DNA of 64,000 nt from Skeletonema tropicum (lineage: Eukaryota; Bacillariophyta; Thalassiosirophyceae; Thalassiosirales; Thalassiosiraceae): NCBI GenBank assembly GCA_037178625.1, contig CM074141.1, forward strand, positions 1,116,001 through 1,180,000. The letters run 5' to 3'. Under the pieces are notes generated by a model. The model worked only from the letters and a program-made list of their open reading frames with translations, ran no database searches and was not told the DNA's origin. A program made the translations under genes and the position numbers. The first letter of the stretch is position 1; every line of letters starts with the position of its first letter. Positions 53,728 to 62,739 of this stretch are shown here, one piece after another.

Positions 53728-55098
53728 CTAGTAGCTTTCTTTGCAACAATAGGCCCACTGTAATCTATCGTACCTGGTGTGGACATCATTTTCTCTATCA
53801 TTTAGCTTTCGAGAATCGGCATCTCTGTATCTTTGCTCAACAAGCGAGACACCTCCTGAACGATCTTTTGATTGTTGTTGCAGTAAATCGATGCAAAATT
53901 CTGCAGCACTTTGTCCTACACATTGTCGGAATGATTCATGACCTTGAACAATGGTGGAAACGAAAACATCCGTGTTACTGTCTTCGGCAGTGACGTCAAT
54001 CCGCATCGCATGAGTTTCACCTACACCATCTGGAGACTTCATCTGCAACCACTTATCCGTCGCCTTTACGAGTGGTTGTGAAAAATCGGCCATGAATTGA
54101 GAAAATCGCTCATTTGTCCACCAAGGTCTAGGAACTATGTCCACCAAAAATCCAAGCATTACATTCCATACTTCAGGAGCTGTACCCATAGCTGCATGGG
54201 ACCGACCTTTTATTTGTAGTTCCCTTGCAACTGTTGCTGCTTCTGGAAATGGCCAGCTGAACACTTGCTGACTTCCAACTCGTTTGGCCATTATTGATTC
54301 ATTATCAGTGAAGAAATCTACCTGCCCAAGCAACTTCCCTGTTAAAGCTTTGAAATAATTCAATCTCCCTTTTTCGTATTGTGGCATGTCATCTCCAAAG
54401 CCAAGGTTTGTAATATATAAGTTCACGTCTCCGGATCCGCCTAGTCCTGCCGTGAAGTAGTTGAACCCACTATCTATAATCTGACATCCAGGTGGTAATG
54501 ACCCCGCAGCTTCCATTGCCATCAAGTTGGACATGCCAGGGAAAGCTCCAGCTGCAACTAGAGCCTTCGTGCCGGCTGATATCGCTGCCTCATTTAACTC
54601 TAAACTTGAATCCAAATATGGAAGAGGGTCAGAAACATCTACGTAAACTGGAACTTTCGATTCTATCGCTGTGCGTAGCGGTACAGGGTATCGGTTATGA
54701 TATGGCCCCGCTGTGTGAATAACAGCTGCTGCATCATGAAACAGTGGAGACAGCTGATTTTCATCCCACACATCGGAGATAGACTGGAATTCTACCTCGA
54801 ATAAATTGTCACTTGATGAAAACTCTGCTGTTGCATCAAGTACTTCTTGCACTGATTCTTTTCCCTGCTCAGCATTGCGCCCAACCAAGATGATCTTCTT
54901 CCCTGTTGTCGAAGATAACGGCAGAGATGACGACCTTCGTATCAGATGTGTCGCTATTGCCGTCCCTATCCGGCCAGTGCCTCCCAGAATTACAACATTT
55001 TTGTTTGATGAAGGCGCTGCAGATAGCGCAGTCACTGTATCAGCTGTGAGTGTTAGCAATACAGTTAGAAAATGGTAGTGTAGATGTAGAAAGTTCAT
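53728..55098 (-). CDS. Saccharopine-dehydrogenase-like NAD(P)-dependent reductase, secreted or plastid-routed
   Basis: The frame is open from 55272; the ATG at 55098 is preferred because it begins a signal-like leader (FLTVLLTLTADTVTALSAAP). The Rossmann dinucleotide-binding loop follows: NVVILGGTGRIGTAIATHL. KKIILVGRNAEQGKESVQEV, AAAVIHTAGPYHNRYPVPLR, VPVYVDVSDPLPYLDSSLEL and ALVAAGAFPGMSNLMAMEAA are the usual saccharopine-dehydrogenase N-terminal motifs. The C-terminal half has GRSHAAMGTAPEVWNVMLGF and Trp-rich segments. Related plant and algal proteins are plastid oxidoreductases of unclear substrate, so lysine metabolism should not be assumed. The last ~35 residues may be 3' UTR read-through if an unseen intron exists. 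Confidence 0.8.
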   Translation of the reverse strand: MNFLHLHYHFLTVLLTLTADTVTALSAAPSSNKNVVILGGTGRIGTAIATHLIRRSSSLPLSSTTGKKIILVGRNAEQGKESVQEVLDATAEFSSSDNLFEVEFQSISDVWDENQLSPLFHDAAAVIHTAGPYHNRYPVPLRTAIESKVPVYVDVSDPLPYLDSSLELNEAAISAGTKALVAAGAFPGMSNLMAMEAAGSLPPGCQIIDSGFNYFTAGLGGSGDVNLYITNLGFGDDMPQYEKGRLNYFKALTGKLLGQVDFFTDNESIMAKRVGSQQVFSWPFPEAATVARELQIKGRSHAAMGTAPEVWNVMLGFLVDIVPRPWWTNERFSQFMADFSQPLVKATDKWLQMKSPDGVGETHAMRIDVTAEDSNTDVFVSTIVQGHESFRQCVGQSAAEFCIDLLQQQSKDRSGGVSLVEQRYRDADSRKLNDRENDVHTRYDRLQWAYCCKESY

Positions 55099-55272
55099 CG
55101 TCAGCGCAAAAAATAATGTGGAACGGATGAGTTCCCAAAAGTGGTGGTACGCTTCGTAAACGTAGAAATGTTGCGTATGTATGGCCAAAGTCCGAAGTCT
55201 TCTGCGGTGACCATGAAAGCCTTTGATGTTGGCAAAAGCACCGACCCTTGCTGCTTGACTTAACTCTGTCAA

Positions 55273-55649
55273 ATTATTTGATAGGTCTCTTTACACATCT
55301 GGCACTTTGTGTAAAGTGATTGTGTCCTGGAATTTTGCAAATGTGATAGAAGATGACAGGTCAAGAAAACGAAATACGTTGTTATAGGAGACTTGAATGC
55401 ATCATGATTGACTTCCAAACCTTGAATGTAAAATTGAATCGTATGGACATGTTTTCAATCGCATTAATTAAGTATAATCACAGCCAGAGAAACATATGCA
55501 TGTATACTACTTAGCCACGAACAAGGCCAACATTCTTGCTTTCCACAAAACATCTCCACCTATACATTTGCCTATTGAATGCTGTTGTTAAGTGATTCCC
55601 AATAATCTTGTGCCCAGTTTATTTTTTTGTTTCTCATAATTTCAGTAAC
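55273..55649. other. Intergenic, no gene seen
   Basis: AT-rich spacer between two minus-strand genes. It must contain the reductase promoter and the CPP1 3' end. Confidence 0.35.
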
Positions 55650-56760
55650 TTAAAACAATAACTCCCCTCCTTCTTCACCCTCCTTATATGTCTGAACATA
55701 CGATACAGCGCCACCAAGTGTTGCCTGAACAATAGCAAACTTGAACCACTCTGCACTTCTACTAGCAGCCATGGCAGGGACACTTGTCACAACCCATTCC
55801 GCTAGACTTCGTGCAACAAGCCAACAGAAGATACCAATTCCCATCGCCTGGACCTGATGCTTCTTATTCCTCTTACCACGGAAAGGGTTGTATCCATTGC
55901 CTCTTTCTCCCATAGCTGGCATACCACGGTATCCCATCATTCCTCCTGCTGGCATCCAATTGAGTCTAGCAAAACCTTCCGTCATGGATGGCAAGACAAG
56001 GCAGAGGAGAGTTGATCCTCCCCAGATGACGAGATTGCGCTTTGCCCATTCTTCATCGGGTGCTTTGATAATTGATTGGGTGTATTCAATAAGACCGCTG
56101 ATAACTGGGATTCTAAGCTTTTTCTTTGGTTTGATAATGTCATCAACGCTATCCGACGTCATGGCAACACTGTAATAATGCATATTTCATACACAGAGAG
56201 GACGGAGTTGATCACGTCAGTCAGAAAACACATAATGCAATGCATAATATGAAGAATCAAGCACACAAGCATGCAGTTCAAACTCACACTCCATCAACGC
56301 CCTCTTCTTCCCACTTCTGCACCCTAGCCGCATCCTCCTGTTCAGTCCTCACACCAGCAATTCTCTCATTCAATCGGATCTGATAAATCTTATCCCTTGC
56401 AATCTCAATCTTGATCTTCTTCTTAATCCCCTCATTCTTGGGCAGCTCCTCAGTCAACTCAATCAAATGCTTGGTCTTTGCTGCCACATCTTCATAGGTG
56501 GCATCCTCTGGCAGACCAAGTTCACGAAATAATGCAGCGTTTTCAGTGGTTAGTCGACGTTGTTTACGGGCTTCTTCGCGTTCTGTGTTCCATGGGAGGT
56601 TTTTGTACGGGTTGGGTAGGGAGGGCACAGCTTGCATGGCCGACCCTAATGAAGTGGAACGGCTAATTTTGTGGGTTGGCTGGACGATTGTACGCGATGG
56701 AGCAAAGGCGTTGGCTCCTTGGAGGAGGAGGAGAGCAGCGGTGACTTGTGATACCTTCAT
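55650..56760 (-). CDS. CPP1-like plastid J-like membrane protein (DUF3353), two exons
   Basis: CPP1 proteins stabilise protochlorophyllide oxidoreductase in plastids. Exon 1 (56760-56288) begins MKVSQVTAALLLLQGANAFA followed by PSR, a signal peptide with the ANAFAP cleavage context of secondary red plastids. The J-like region follows (NAALFRELGLPEDATYEDVA). The donor gt|gtgagt and acceptor ttacag|tg define a 118-nt intron (56287-56170) that joins V-V-A in phase. Exon 2 (56169-55650) holds RNLVIWGGSTLLCLVLPSM, AMGIGIFCWLVARSLAEWVV and KFAIVQATLGGAVSYVQ, the hydrophobic C-terminal part, ending EGGELLF. Splice sites, phase and domain order agree, so this is one gene, not two. Confidence 0.88.
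56170..56287 (-). other. CPP1 intron (118 nt)
   Basis: gtgagtttg at the 5' end and attattacag at the 3' end in the coding sense; phase 2. Confidence 0.85.
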
Positions 56761-57521
56761 CTTATTGCAAATTGTATTTGATTGTAATGTATTTTTCTTA
56801 TGAAAGACTTGATAGGTATTATTTCCAACGATCCAAAGACAATAATAAGTAAAATATCGATTGGTCCACCTATTGATTAGAACAATAGGTTGCTAACAGC
56901 TAATTCCAAGTGTTCTTCAAGCTTTCATTCCAATCGGAGGTTGTCGGGCTTTCGTTTTTGCTTGTGACGAACTTCCACGCGTTCAAAAAGTTGTGCAAAA
57001 AGTGAAAGTGTATGAAAAACTGTGCCGGGAATCGTGCTGTTATTTATCTTCTTGTGGTTTTTGTGTCAAACTCTTCTTCATCTCACTCTTTGCAGCATTA
57101 GCAGCATAGGAAGCTGACTATGCCTCCTACCGCCTACCTCTCTCTAGAGCTAGAGCGTTGGATATGATGTTTCATATCTTCTCTCTCCAGAGACAGAGAT
57201 CATACTGAACATGTTATGTTCTTCAAGACCTCGCGTTGAGTCATCTTCAGCACTAGAGGAGTTGTTGATGAATGCTTTTGCCAACTAACGTAGATAACCG
57301 GTTATCTACGTTAGTTGGCAAAAGCATTTATCAACATAATGAAAGGGTACAGTGATTCGACTCAGGTATCGCCCACCCTTTTTCTAGAGAGTCTGGGACT
57401 AACTCTAACTTAATATATTGTTAGGGGCATCTTACGATTGTCAACTAAGTATGTTGTTCTCTTTCATATACACTAGCCGAAGTCAATAATATCTTTCAGT
57501 CCCCTCTCAATTTTCACTCAC
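56761..57521. other. Intergenic with long palindrome and start of the family-Y repeat unit
   Basis: Contains the palindrome at 57264-57335. From about 57150 it has sequence shared with the regions before the other family-Y genes (ctctctccagag, gttctt(c/a)aagacct, taactctaacttaata). Confidence 0.55.
57264..57335. repeat. 72-bp near-perfect palindrome
   Basis: 36-bp arms with one mismatch and no loop, centred on aacc|ggtt (57299/57300). The arms read ggttatctacgttagttggc outward, then aaaagcat. A cruciform or very stable hairpin is expected. No coding is involved. Confidence 0.95.
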
Positions 57522-58214
57522 TCATAAGAATGGGAGCGCTTTCGTCTCCACTCCACATCCACATCTACACACTGGTGGTCTGTATTGAATGACTCCATTG
57601 TAAAATTTGCGGACTTCACGCGCAGCCAAGGTGATACCATCTGCCAAGTCTTTCATTGCAACGAGACAGCCAGGCTGGGCATGATTATCATTCACAGTAA
57701 CTACTGTATCTTCAATTGTCCCGTTGAAAGCCAAACTATGAGACGTTGACAACATTGTATCCAAAGGCACTTCTTCTTCCAAAGGTACTACTTCCAAAGG
57801 CAATACTTCCAAGCCATGCATACTGCCAGAGTAAGACAAAGACGTAGCAACAGGACAGCCTAAATTGAAGAAGTCGTCGGAGGTTGACGTAGTAGTAGTA
57901 GAATCGGTAGACAAATACTCCGTGGAGTGATCTGAGACTGAGATCTTGGAGTTGTTACTCGCGACAGATTGCCAAAAAGACGTGGCGGCGGTACCGATTG
58001 AGCGTGAGATTGCGGGCAAGTTGTTGGTAAAATCTGGTGCCGGGACAGTGCTGAGCGAGAGACTCGGAGGTGGTGGGATACTAGTACTCGCACTAGCACT
58101 AGTACGATCGACAGCGGCTCTCTTCATAGTCTCAAATGCCATTTTGACCCTCAACTTGAGCTCGGCGGCGCTATCTACACGGTCAATCGTTGACGAGCCT
58201 GTCGTAGGTGGCAT
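57522..58214 (-). CDS. Family-Y protein, copy 1 (unknown function)
   Basis: The ATG at 58214 is chosen because LPSIM is conserved just before the homologous region in copy 3. Landmarks: IDRVDSAAELKLRVKMAFET (predicted amphipathic helix), FTNNLPAISRSIGTAATSFW, EYLSTDSTTTTSTSDDFFNL, GCPVATSLSYSG, IEDTVVTVNDNHAQPGCLVA, KDLADGITLAAREVRKFYNG and a C-terminal Cys cluster RPPVCRCGCGVETKAL. No signal, TM segment or known domain is seen. Two paralogues follow in tandem on the same strand with similar flanks. Copies differ by indels in the middle, including an added LEVLPLEVVPLEEEVPLDTM here. Confidence 0.7.
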   Translation of the reverse strand: MPPTTGSSTIDRVDSAAELKLRVKMAFETMKRAAVDRTSASASTSIPPPPSLSLSTVPAPDFTNNLPAISRSIGTAATSFWQSVASNNSKISVSDHSTEYLSTDSTTTTSTSDDFFNLGCPVATSLSYSGSMHGLEVLPLEVVPLEEEVPLDTMLSTSHSLAFNGTIEDTVVTVNDNHAQPGCLVAMKDLADGITLAAREVRKFYNGVIQYRPPVCRCGCGVETKALPFL

Positions 58215-58917
58215 GATGGAAGGTAAGTTGATGAAGCTAACTTTGTGGTGGTTGGAAAATTTGTTGCACATTAGGGATCATACTGAAGTATGTACCTGCA
58301 CGAACTCACCCAAGCTACTGCTTCACAACATGATCAACTCAATGAGCGTTGAGAACCTTTCATCCAGATTTTCGCCAGCAGAAAGAATACCTGCTGGTAG
58401 ATCAAATAACGCTCGTGTCTCTTTTCTTTAACTCAGTTCATTTTTTCTGCTTTCTGACAGTACCACCAACGTTACAAAGTTGCATGACCATGCTCCGCCG
58501 CGCTGCGCCATGCCTGAGCATAACGAGCCAATGCATATGTTGTAGCCGTTGCATATGTTGTGTCAGTACCCTCTTCTACAATACTTCCAGTGAGCTTACA
58601 ACGCCTCTCCTCTCTAAAAAACTTCAAAGTGTTATATTCTCTCTCTAGAGTTAGAGAGCACGCATGATGTTAATGTTGTGTTCCTTAAGACCTAGTATTG
58701 CTTTCTCTTTTGCTCTAGATGAGTGAAGCAAGCTGCTTTACTCTTTAGAAGTGATTTCTTCGACTACGGTATCGCCAGCCCTTTAGCTAGAGAGTCTAAG
58801 GTCTAACTCTAACTCTAACTTAATAAGTTGTTATAAGCATCTTATGATTGCAAACCTAGATATATGTGTGTGCTCTTTCATGCGCACAACACGAATTCAA
58901 TTTCTTAAATTCTACTC
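58215..58917. other. Spacer between family-Y copies 1 and 2
   Basis: No gene. It shares with other Y spacers gttccttaagacct, ctctagagttagagagca and (ctaact)n. The ctaact hexamers near 58805 are short and not telomeric. Confidence 0.5.
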
Positions 58918-59871
58918 TCAAACTTTTCCAATCCAGCTCACAAGACTATTATGGCTACGACCACCCTGTTCTTTTTCCACGAGCCCTCCTGTCTCGACTC
59001 CACATCCACACGCTGGTGGTCTATAATGGGTAAAAGTCACAGACTTGCGCGGGCTATTGTAAAAGTTGCGGACTTCACGCGCAGCCAAGGTGATATCATC
59101 GGTCAGGTCTTTCTGAATACTAGTACTGTAATTCCCACTAGATGTAGGTGGACGCTGCAAGGTGTGACCTGCGCTAGCCTACTCCTGTCTCCAGTAATCG
59201 ACTAGAGATGGCATGGACTTACGGTCCTGTCAAGGCTCGTAATCCTGTCATCAGTCTAGGAACGGACTGGTGACTTGCATTATGTTAGAAATGATAAAGT
59301 CACTGTCCCAGTAATTGCAACGGGACAGCCAGGCTGGGCATGATTGTCATTCACAGTAACTACTGCATCTTCAATTGGCTCGTTATAAGCCAAGCAATTA
59401 GACATTGACAACATCATTGTATCCAAAGGCACTACTTCCAAGCCATGCATACTGCCAGAGTAAGACAAAGACATATCAACAGGACAACCTAAATTGAAGA
59501 AGTCATCGGAGGTTGATGTAGTAGTAGTAGTAGTAGAATCGGTAGACAAATACTCCGTGGAGTGATCTGAGACTGAGATCTTGGAGTTGTTACTCGCGAC
59601 AGATTGCCAAAAAGACGTGGCGGCGGTACTGATCGAAGCGTGAGATTGCGGGCAAGTTGCTGGTAAAATCTGGTGCCGGGACAGTGCTGAGCGAGAGACT
59701 CGGAGGTGGTGGGATACTCGTACTCGCACTAGTACTAGTATGAACGACAGCGGCTCTCCTCATAGTCTCAAATGCCATTTTGACCCTCAACTTGAGCTCG
59801 GCGGAGCTATCTATACGGTCAATCATTGGAGAGCCCGTCGTTGGGACATTGGCGGAGTAGGTTGGCGACAT
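58918..59871 (-). pseudogene. Family-Y copy 2, interrupted and frameshifted
   Basis: The N-terminus from ATG near 59871 (IDRIDSSAELKLRVKMAFET) is intact to ISRF, then shifts frame near 59635. The middle (ISTAATSFWQSVASNN to VVTVNDNHAQPGCPVAI) continues in a second frame and runs into unrelated sequence at about 59308. The end (KDLTDDITLAAREVRNFYNS and RPPACGCGVET) resumes at about 59130. About 175 bases therefore separate two positions that are adjacent in copies 1 and 3. Probably a pseudogene, though the insert ends in cag and might be a spliced intron. Confidence 0.7.
59131..59308 (-). other. Insertion unique to family-Y copy 2
   Basis: In the coding sense, copy 3 reads gttgcaatgaaagacctg; copy 2 reads gttgcaat, then about 175 unrelated bases ending tactagtattcag, then aaagacctg. 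No terminal inverted repeat is clear. It may be a small insertion or a new intron. Confidence 0.6.
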
Positions 59872-60595
59872 GATGGGCGGGAACGGTGCAGGATGATTTA
59901 TCACAATTATTAAGCTTTGAGCATATGATGTTTCAGGTACCTGCAATAAGTAATCATCAACTCACCCTCTTAGCGCACTTGCTTCGGTGAATCATCTCAA
60001 TGAGCTGATCGAAAGAAGATTTCTTTGAGTTTCACGCGCCGACAGAAAGAATACCTGCTGGAGGATAACGCGAGTGCTTTTCTTTCACTTAGCACTCCCT
60101 TTCCGGTATCTGGTATCTGACAGCTTCGAGATATCTTATATATACCACACCACACTTCTGATGCTCCAGCTCCGTGCTGCGCCCATGACTGACCATGAGA
60201 CAATGCATATGTTGTAGCCATTGCATATATGTCAGTCTCCTCTTCTACTTCAAGTGAGCCTACAACGCCTCTCTCTCTACAGAACTCAGAGTGTTTCATA
60301 TTCTCTCTCTAGAGTTAGAGAGCACACTTTTATGTACTTATAAAAATGTTATATTCCTTAAGAGTTCGTATTGCTTTCTCTCCGGCTCTATATAGAGGAG
60401 TAAAGCTGCTTTACTCTGTCACTGTACTTAGCACCGACCCTTTCTACAGATGTGTCTCGGTTTAATTCTAACTTAATAGATTCTTATATGCATTTAAGTC
60501 AACTAAGTATGAGTGCTCTTGCTCTTTCATACGCACAACCCTTAATTAATTTCTTGATATACTCTCAAACTTTTCCAACCCAGCTCACAAGACTA
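59872..60595. other. Spacer between family-Y copies 2 and 3
   Basis: The same kind of flank as 58215-58917 (ctctagagttagagagca, ctttcatacgcacaac, actctcaaacttttccaa), confirming tandem duplication of gene plus flanks. No gene. Confidence 0.5.
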
Positions 60596-62119
60596 TTATG
60601 GCTGCAACCATCCTCTTCTTCTCCCTCCACTCCACATATAATGGGTAAAAGTCACAGACTTGCGCGGGCTATTGTAAAAGTTGCGGACTTCACGCGCAGC
60701 CAAGGTGATATCATCTGTCAGGTCTTTCATTGCAACGAGACAGCCAAGCTGGGCATGATTGTCATTCACAGTAACTACTGTATCTTCAATCGACTCGTTG
60801 TATGCCAAACTATTGGACATTGACAACATCATTGTATCCAAAGGCACTACTTCCAAGCCATACTCACTGCCAGAGTAAGACAAAGACATATCAACAGGAC
60901 AACCTAAATTGAAGAAGTCATTGGAGGTTGATGTAGTAGTACTAGAATCGGTAGACAAATACTCCGTGGAATGGGCTGAGTGGTCTGAGATCTTGGAGTT
61001 CTTAGTCGCAACAGATTTCCGCAAAGATATGCCGGCGGTACTGATCGAGCGTGAGATTGCAGGCAAGTTGTTGGTAAAATCTGATGCTGATGCCTTTTCT
61101 GTCAGGATACTCAGACTACTTTCAGCATTGGGTAATTCCGGCAAGGCATCCGTATCTTCAACTTCACGCGTATCTTCAATCGACTCGTTGTATGCCAAAC
61201 TATTAGACATTGACAACGTCATTGTATCCAAAGGCACTATTTCCAAGCCATACTCATTGCCAGAGTAAGACAAAGATATAGCAACAGGACAGCCCAAATT
61301 GAAGAAGTCATCGGAGGTTGATGTAGTAGTAGTAGAATCGGTAGACAAATACTCCATCTCCTTGGAATGGGCTAAGTGGTCTAAGATCTTGGGGTTGTTA
61401 CTCGCGACAGATTGCCAAAAAGACGTGGCGGCGGTACTGATTGAGCGTGAGATTGCGGGCAAATTGTTGGTAAAATCTGATGCTGATGCCTTTTCTGTCA
61501 GGATACTCAGACTACTTTCATCATTTGGTAATTCCGGCAAGGTATCCTTGTCTTCAACTTCACGCATACTCTCCATATCTGCATCAACATGACAAATTTC
61601 ATCTCTCCTTTCAATCTCCTCAACCTCACCAAAATATACAGTCTTCACCGTTCCTACAGTACTGAGCGAGAGACTGGGAGACAAAGGAGGGATGCTCATA
61701 CTCGCACTAGCACTATCGGAATTGGCTTCTTTCTTCACATCTGTCCCTACAGTGCTGAGCAAGAGACTCGGAGACAATGGTGGGAGACTCCTACTCCTAC
61801 TCGCACTAGCACCATCGGAAGTGGCTGCTTTCTTCACATCTGTCTCTACATTGCTGAATGATTGACTCGGAGACAAAGGAGGGATCGCATTAGCACCATC
61901 TGCATCGGAAGCGGCCTTCTTCACATCTGTCCCTACTGTGCTGAGCAAGAGACTCGGAGACAATGGTGGAAGACTCCTACACCTATTCGCAATAGCAATA
62001 GCACCATCGGCAGCGGCTTTCTTCATCTTCATAGTCTCAAATGCCTTGCTGACCCTCAACTTGAGCCTGGCCGAGCTATCTCTACGGGCAATCTTTGGAG
62101 AGCCCGTCGTAAGCTGCAT
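60596..62119 (-). CDS. Family-Y protein, copy 3, with internal duplications
   Basis: The start at 62119 (LPSIM context shared with copy 1; the frame extends to 62230). After SSARLKLRVSKAFETMKMKK there are four imperfect repeats of a TVGTDVKKA...PPLSPSLxLS unit (about 30 residues each) not seen in copies 1 and 2. The core module SSLSILTEKASASDFTNNLP to LAYNESIED is then present twice in tandem, 396 bp (132 codons) apart. The common C-terminus follows (VVTVNDNHAQLGCLVAMKDL, LAAREVRNFYNS). The terminal Cys cluster of copies 1 and 2 is replaced by WSGGRRRGWLQP, probably through a small deletion. The frame is intact over 508 codons despite the repeats, which argues for a translated gene. Confidence 0.72.
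   Translation of the reverse strand: MQLTTGSPKIARRDSSARLKLRVSKAFETMKMKKAAADGAIAIANRCRSLPPLSPSLLLSTVGTDVKKAASDADGANAIPPLSPSQSFSNVETDVKKAATSDGASASRSRSLPPLSPSLLLSTVGTDVKKEANSDSASASMSIPPLSPSLSLSTVGTVKTVYFGEVEEIERRDEICHVDADMESMREVEDKDTLPELPNDESSLSILTEKASASDFTNNLPAISRSISTAATSFWQSVASNNPKILDHLAHSKEMEYLSTDSTTTTSTSDDFFNLGCPVAISLSYSGNEYGLEIVPLDTMTLSMSNSLAYNESIEDTREVEDTDALPELPNAESSLSILTEKASASDFTNNLPAISRSISTAGISLRKSVATKNSKISDHSAHSTEYLSTDSSTTTSTSNDFFNLGCPVDMSLSYSGSEYGLEVVPLDTMMLSMSNSLAYNESIEDTVVTVNDNHAQLGCLVAMKDLTDDITLAAREVRNFYNSPRKSVTFTHYMWSGGRRRGWLQP
60790..61590 (-). repeat. 396-bp in-frame tandem duplication inside family-Y copy 3
   Basis: ctgatgctgatgccttttct starts at 61081 and again at 61477. Flanking sequence matches throughout both modules, with scattered substitutions. 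The period is exactly 132 codons. Confidence 0.88.
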
Positions 62120-62739
62120 GATGGATGGTAAGTTGCAGCAGATAACTTTGTGAATGATCAGAAAAATGAGATCGCACGCACATTCTCGCACATGCAAGCT
62201 ATGGTACCCATGGTGCACTGCGCTTCGCATGAATCAACTCAACGATAGATTGAGAACCTCTTTCTTACCATTTTTCGCCGATGGAAACAATAACTGCTGG
62301 TATCCTGCGAAATTGAATAACGCGCGTTCTTTTTTGCGAGAAGACCTTCTTGTACAATACTTCGATTGAATGAGATTGAATAACGCAGCACGTCTCTTTT
62401 CTCCATTTTTCCTGACAACACGCGTCGGAACTCAGAACACTGAACAACTCCCGGTGATGGGTCCACCGTAGTTGCCCGCCTTTACGATTACCCGTCCACA
62501 GTGGTGCTCGCCCGAAAGTCCGGACACAGGAAGCCCGGACACTAACAAAACCGTGTTGTGTTGCCCGGTCCACAGTAGTTGCCCGCCCAGAGAGCAGACA
62601 CACCCGCGAGCAACTACGGTGGACTCACTGTATGCATGTAGATCTACATCATAACAGCTATCCCAGTGCAGCCCAGTGCTCGAACGCAGTTTGTAGTTTG
62701 TACTGCTCTGCCATGAGAAACAAGCCATAAAAGAGCAAG
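62120..62739. other. Divergent region between family-Y copy 3 and the transporter
   Basis: Holds both upstream regions and a MITE-like inverted repeat (62461-62624). No gene. Confidence 0.45.
62461..62624. mobile_element. MITE-like element with 15-bp inverted ends
   Basis: gtccaccgtagttgc at 62461-62475 is inverted as gcaactacggtggac at 62610-62624. Two further copies of the word (gtccacagt...gcccgcc) lie inside. On the right the inverted end continues to tcactgta, i.e. TA-CAGTGAGTCCACC in the other sense, resembling mariner-type ends; the left end lacks the CAGTGA part. Probably a damaged short element. Confidence 0.5.

Noticed and set aside
55650..56760. Two separate small genes
   Set aside because: Donor, acceptor and phase join the two frames into one CPP1-like protein with the expected domain order.
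58800..58830. Telomere-like ctaact hexamers
   Set aside because: Only about three units, not the ccctaa type expected, and the same short run recurs in each family-Y flank.
60909..62153. Plus-strand frames with repeated ST/RLGDN peptides
   Set aside because: Antisense shadows of the repeats in family-Y copy 3.
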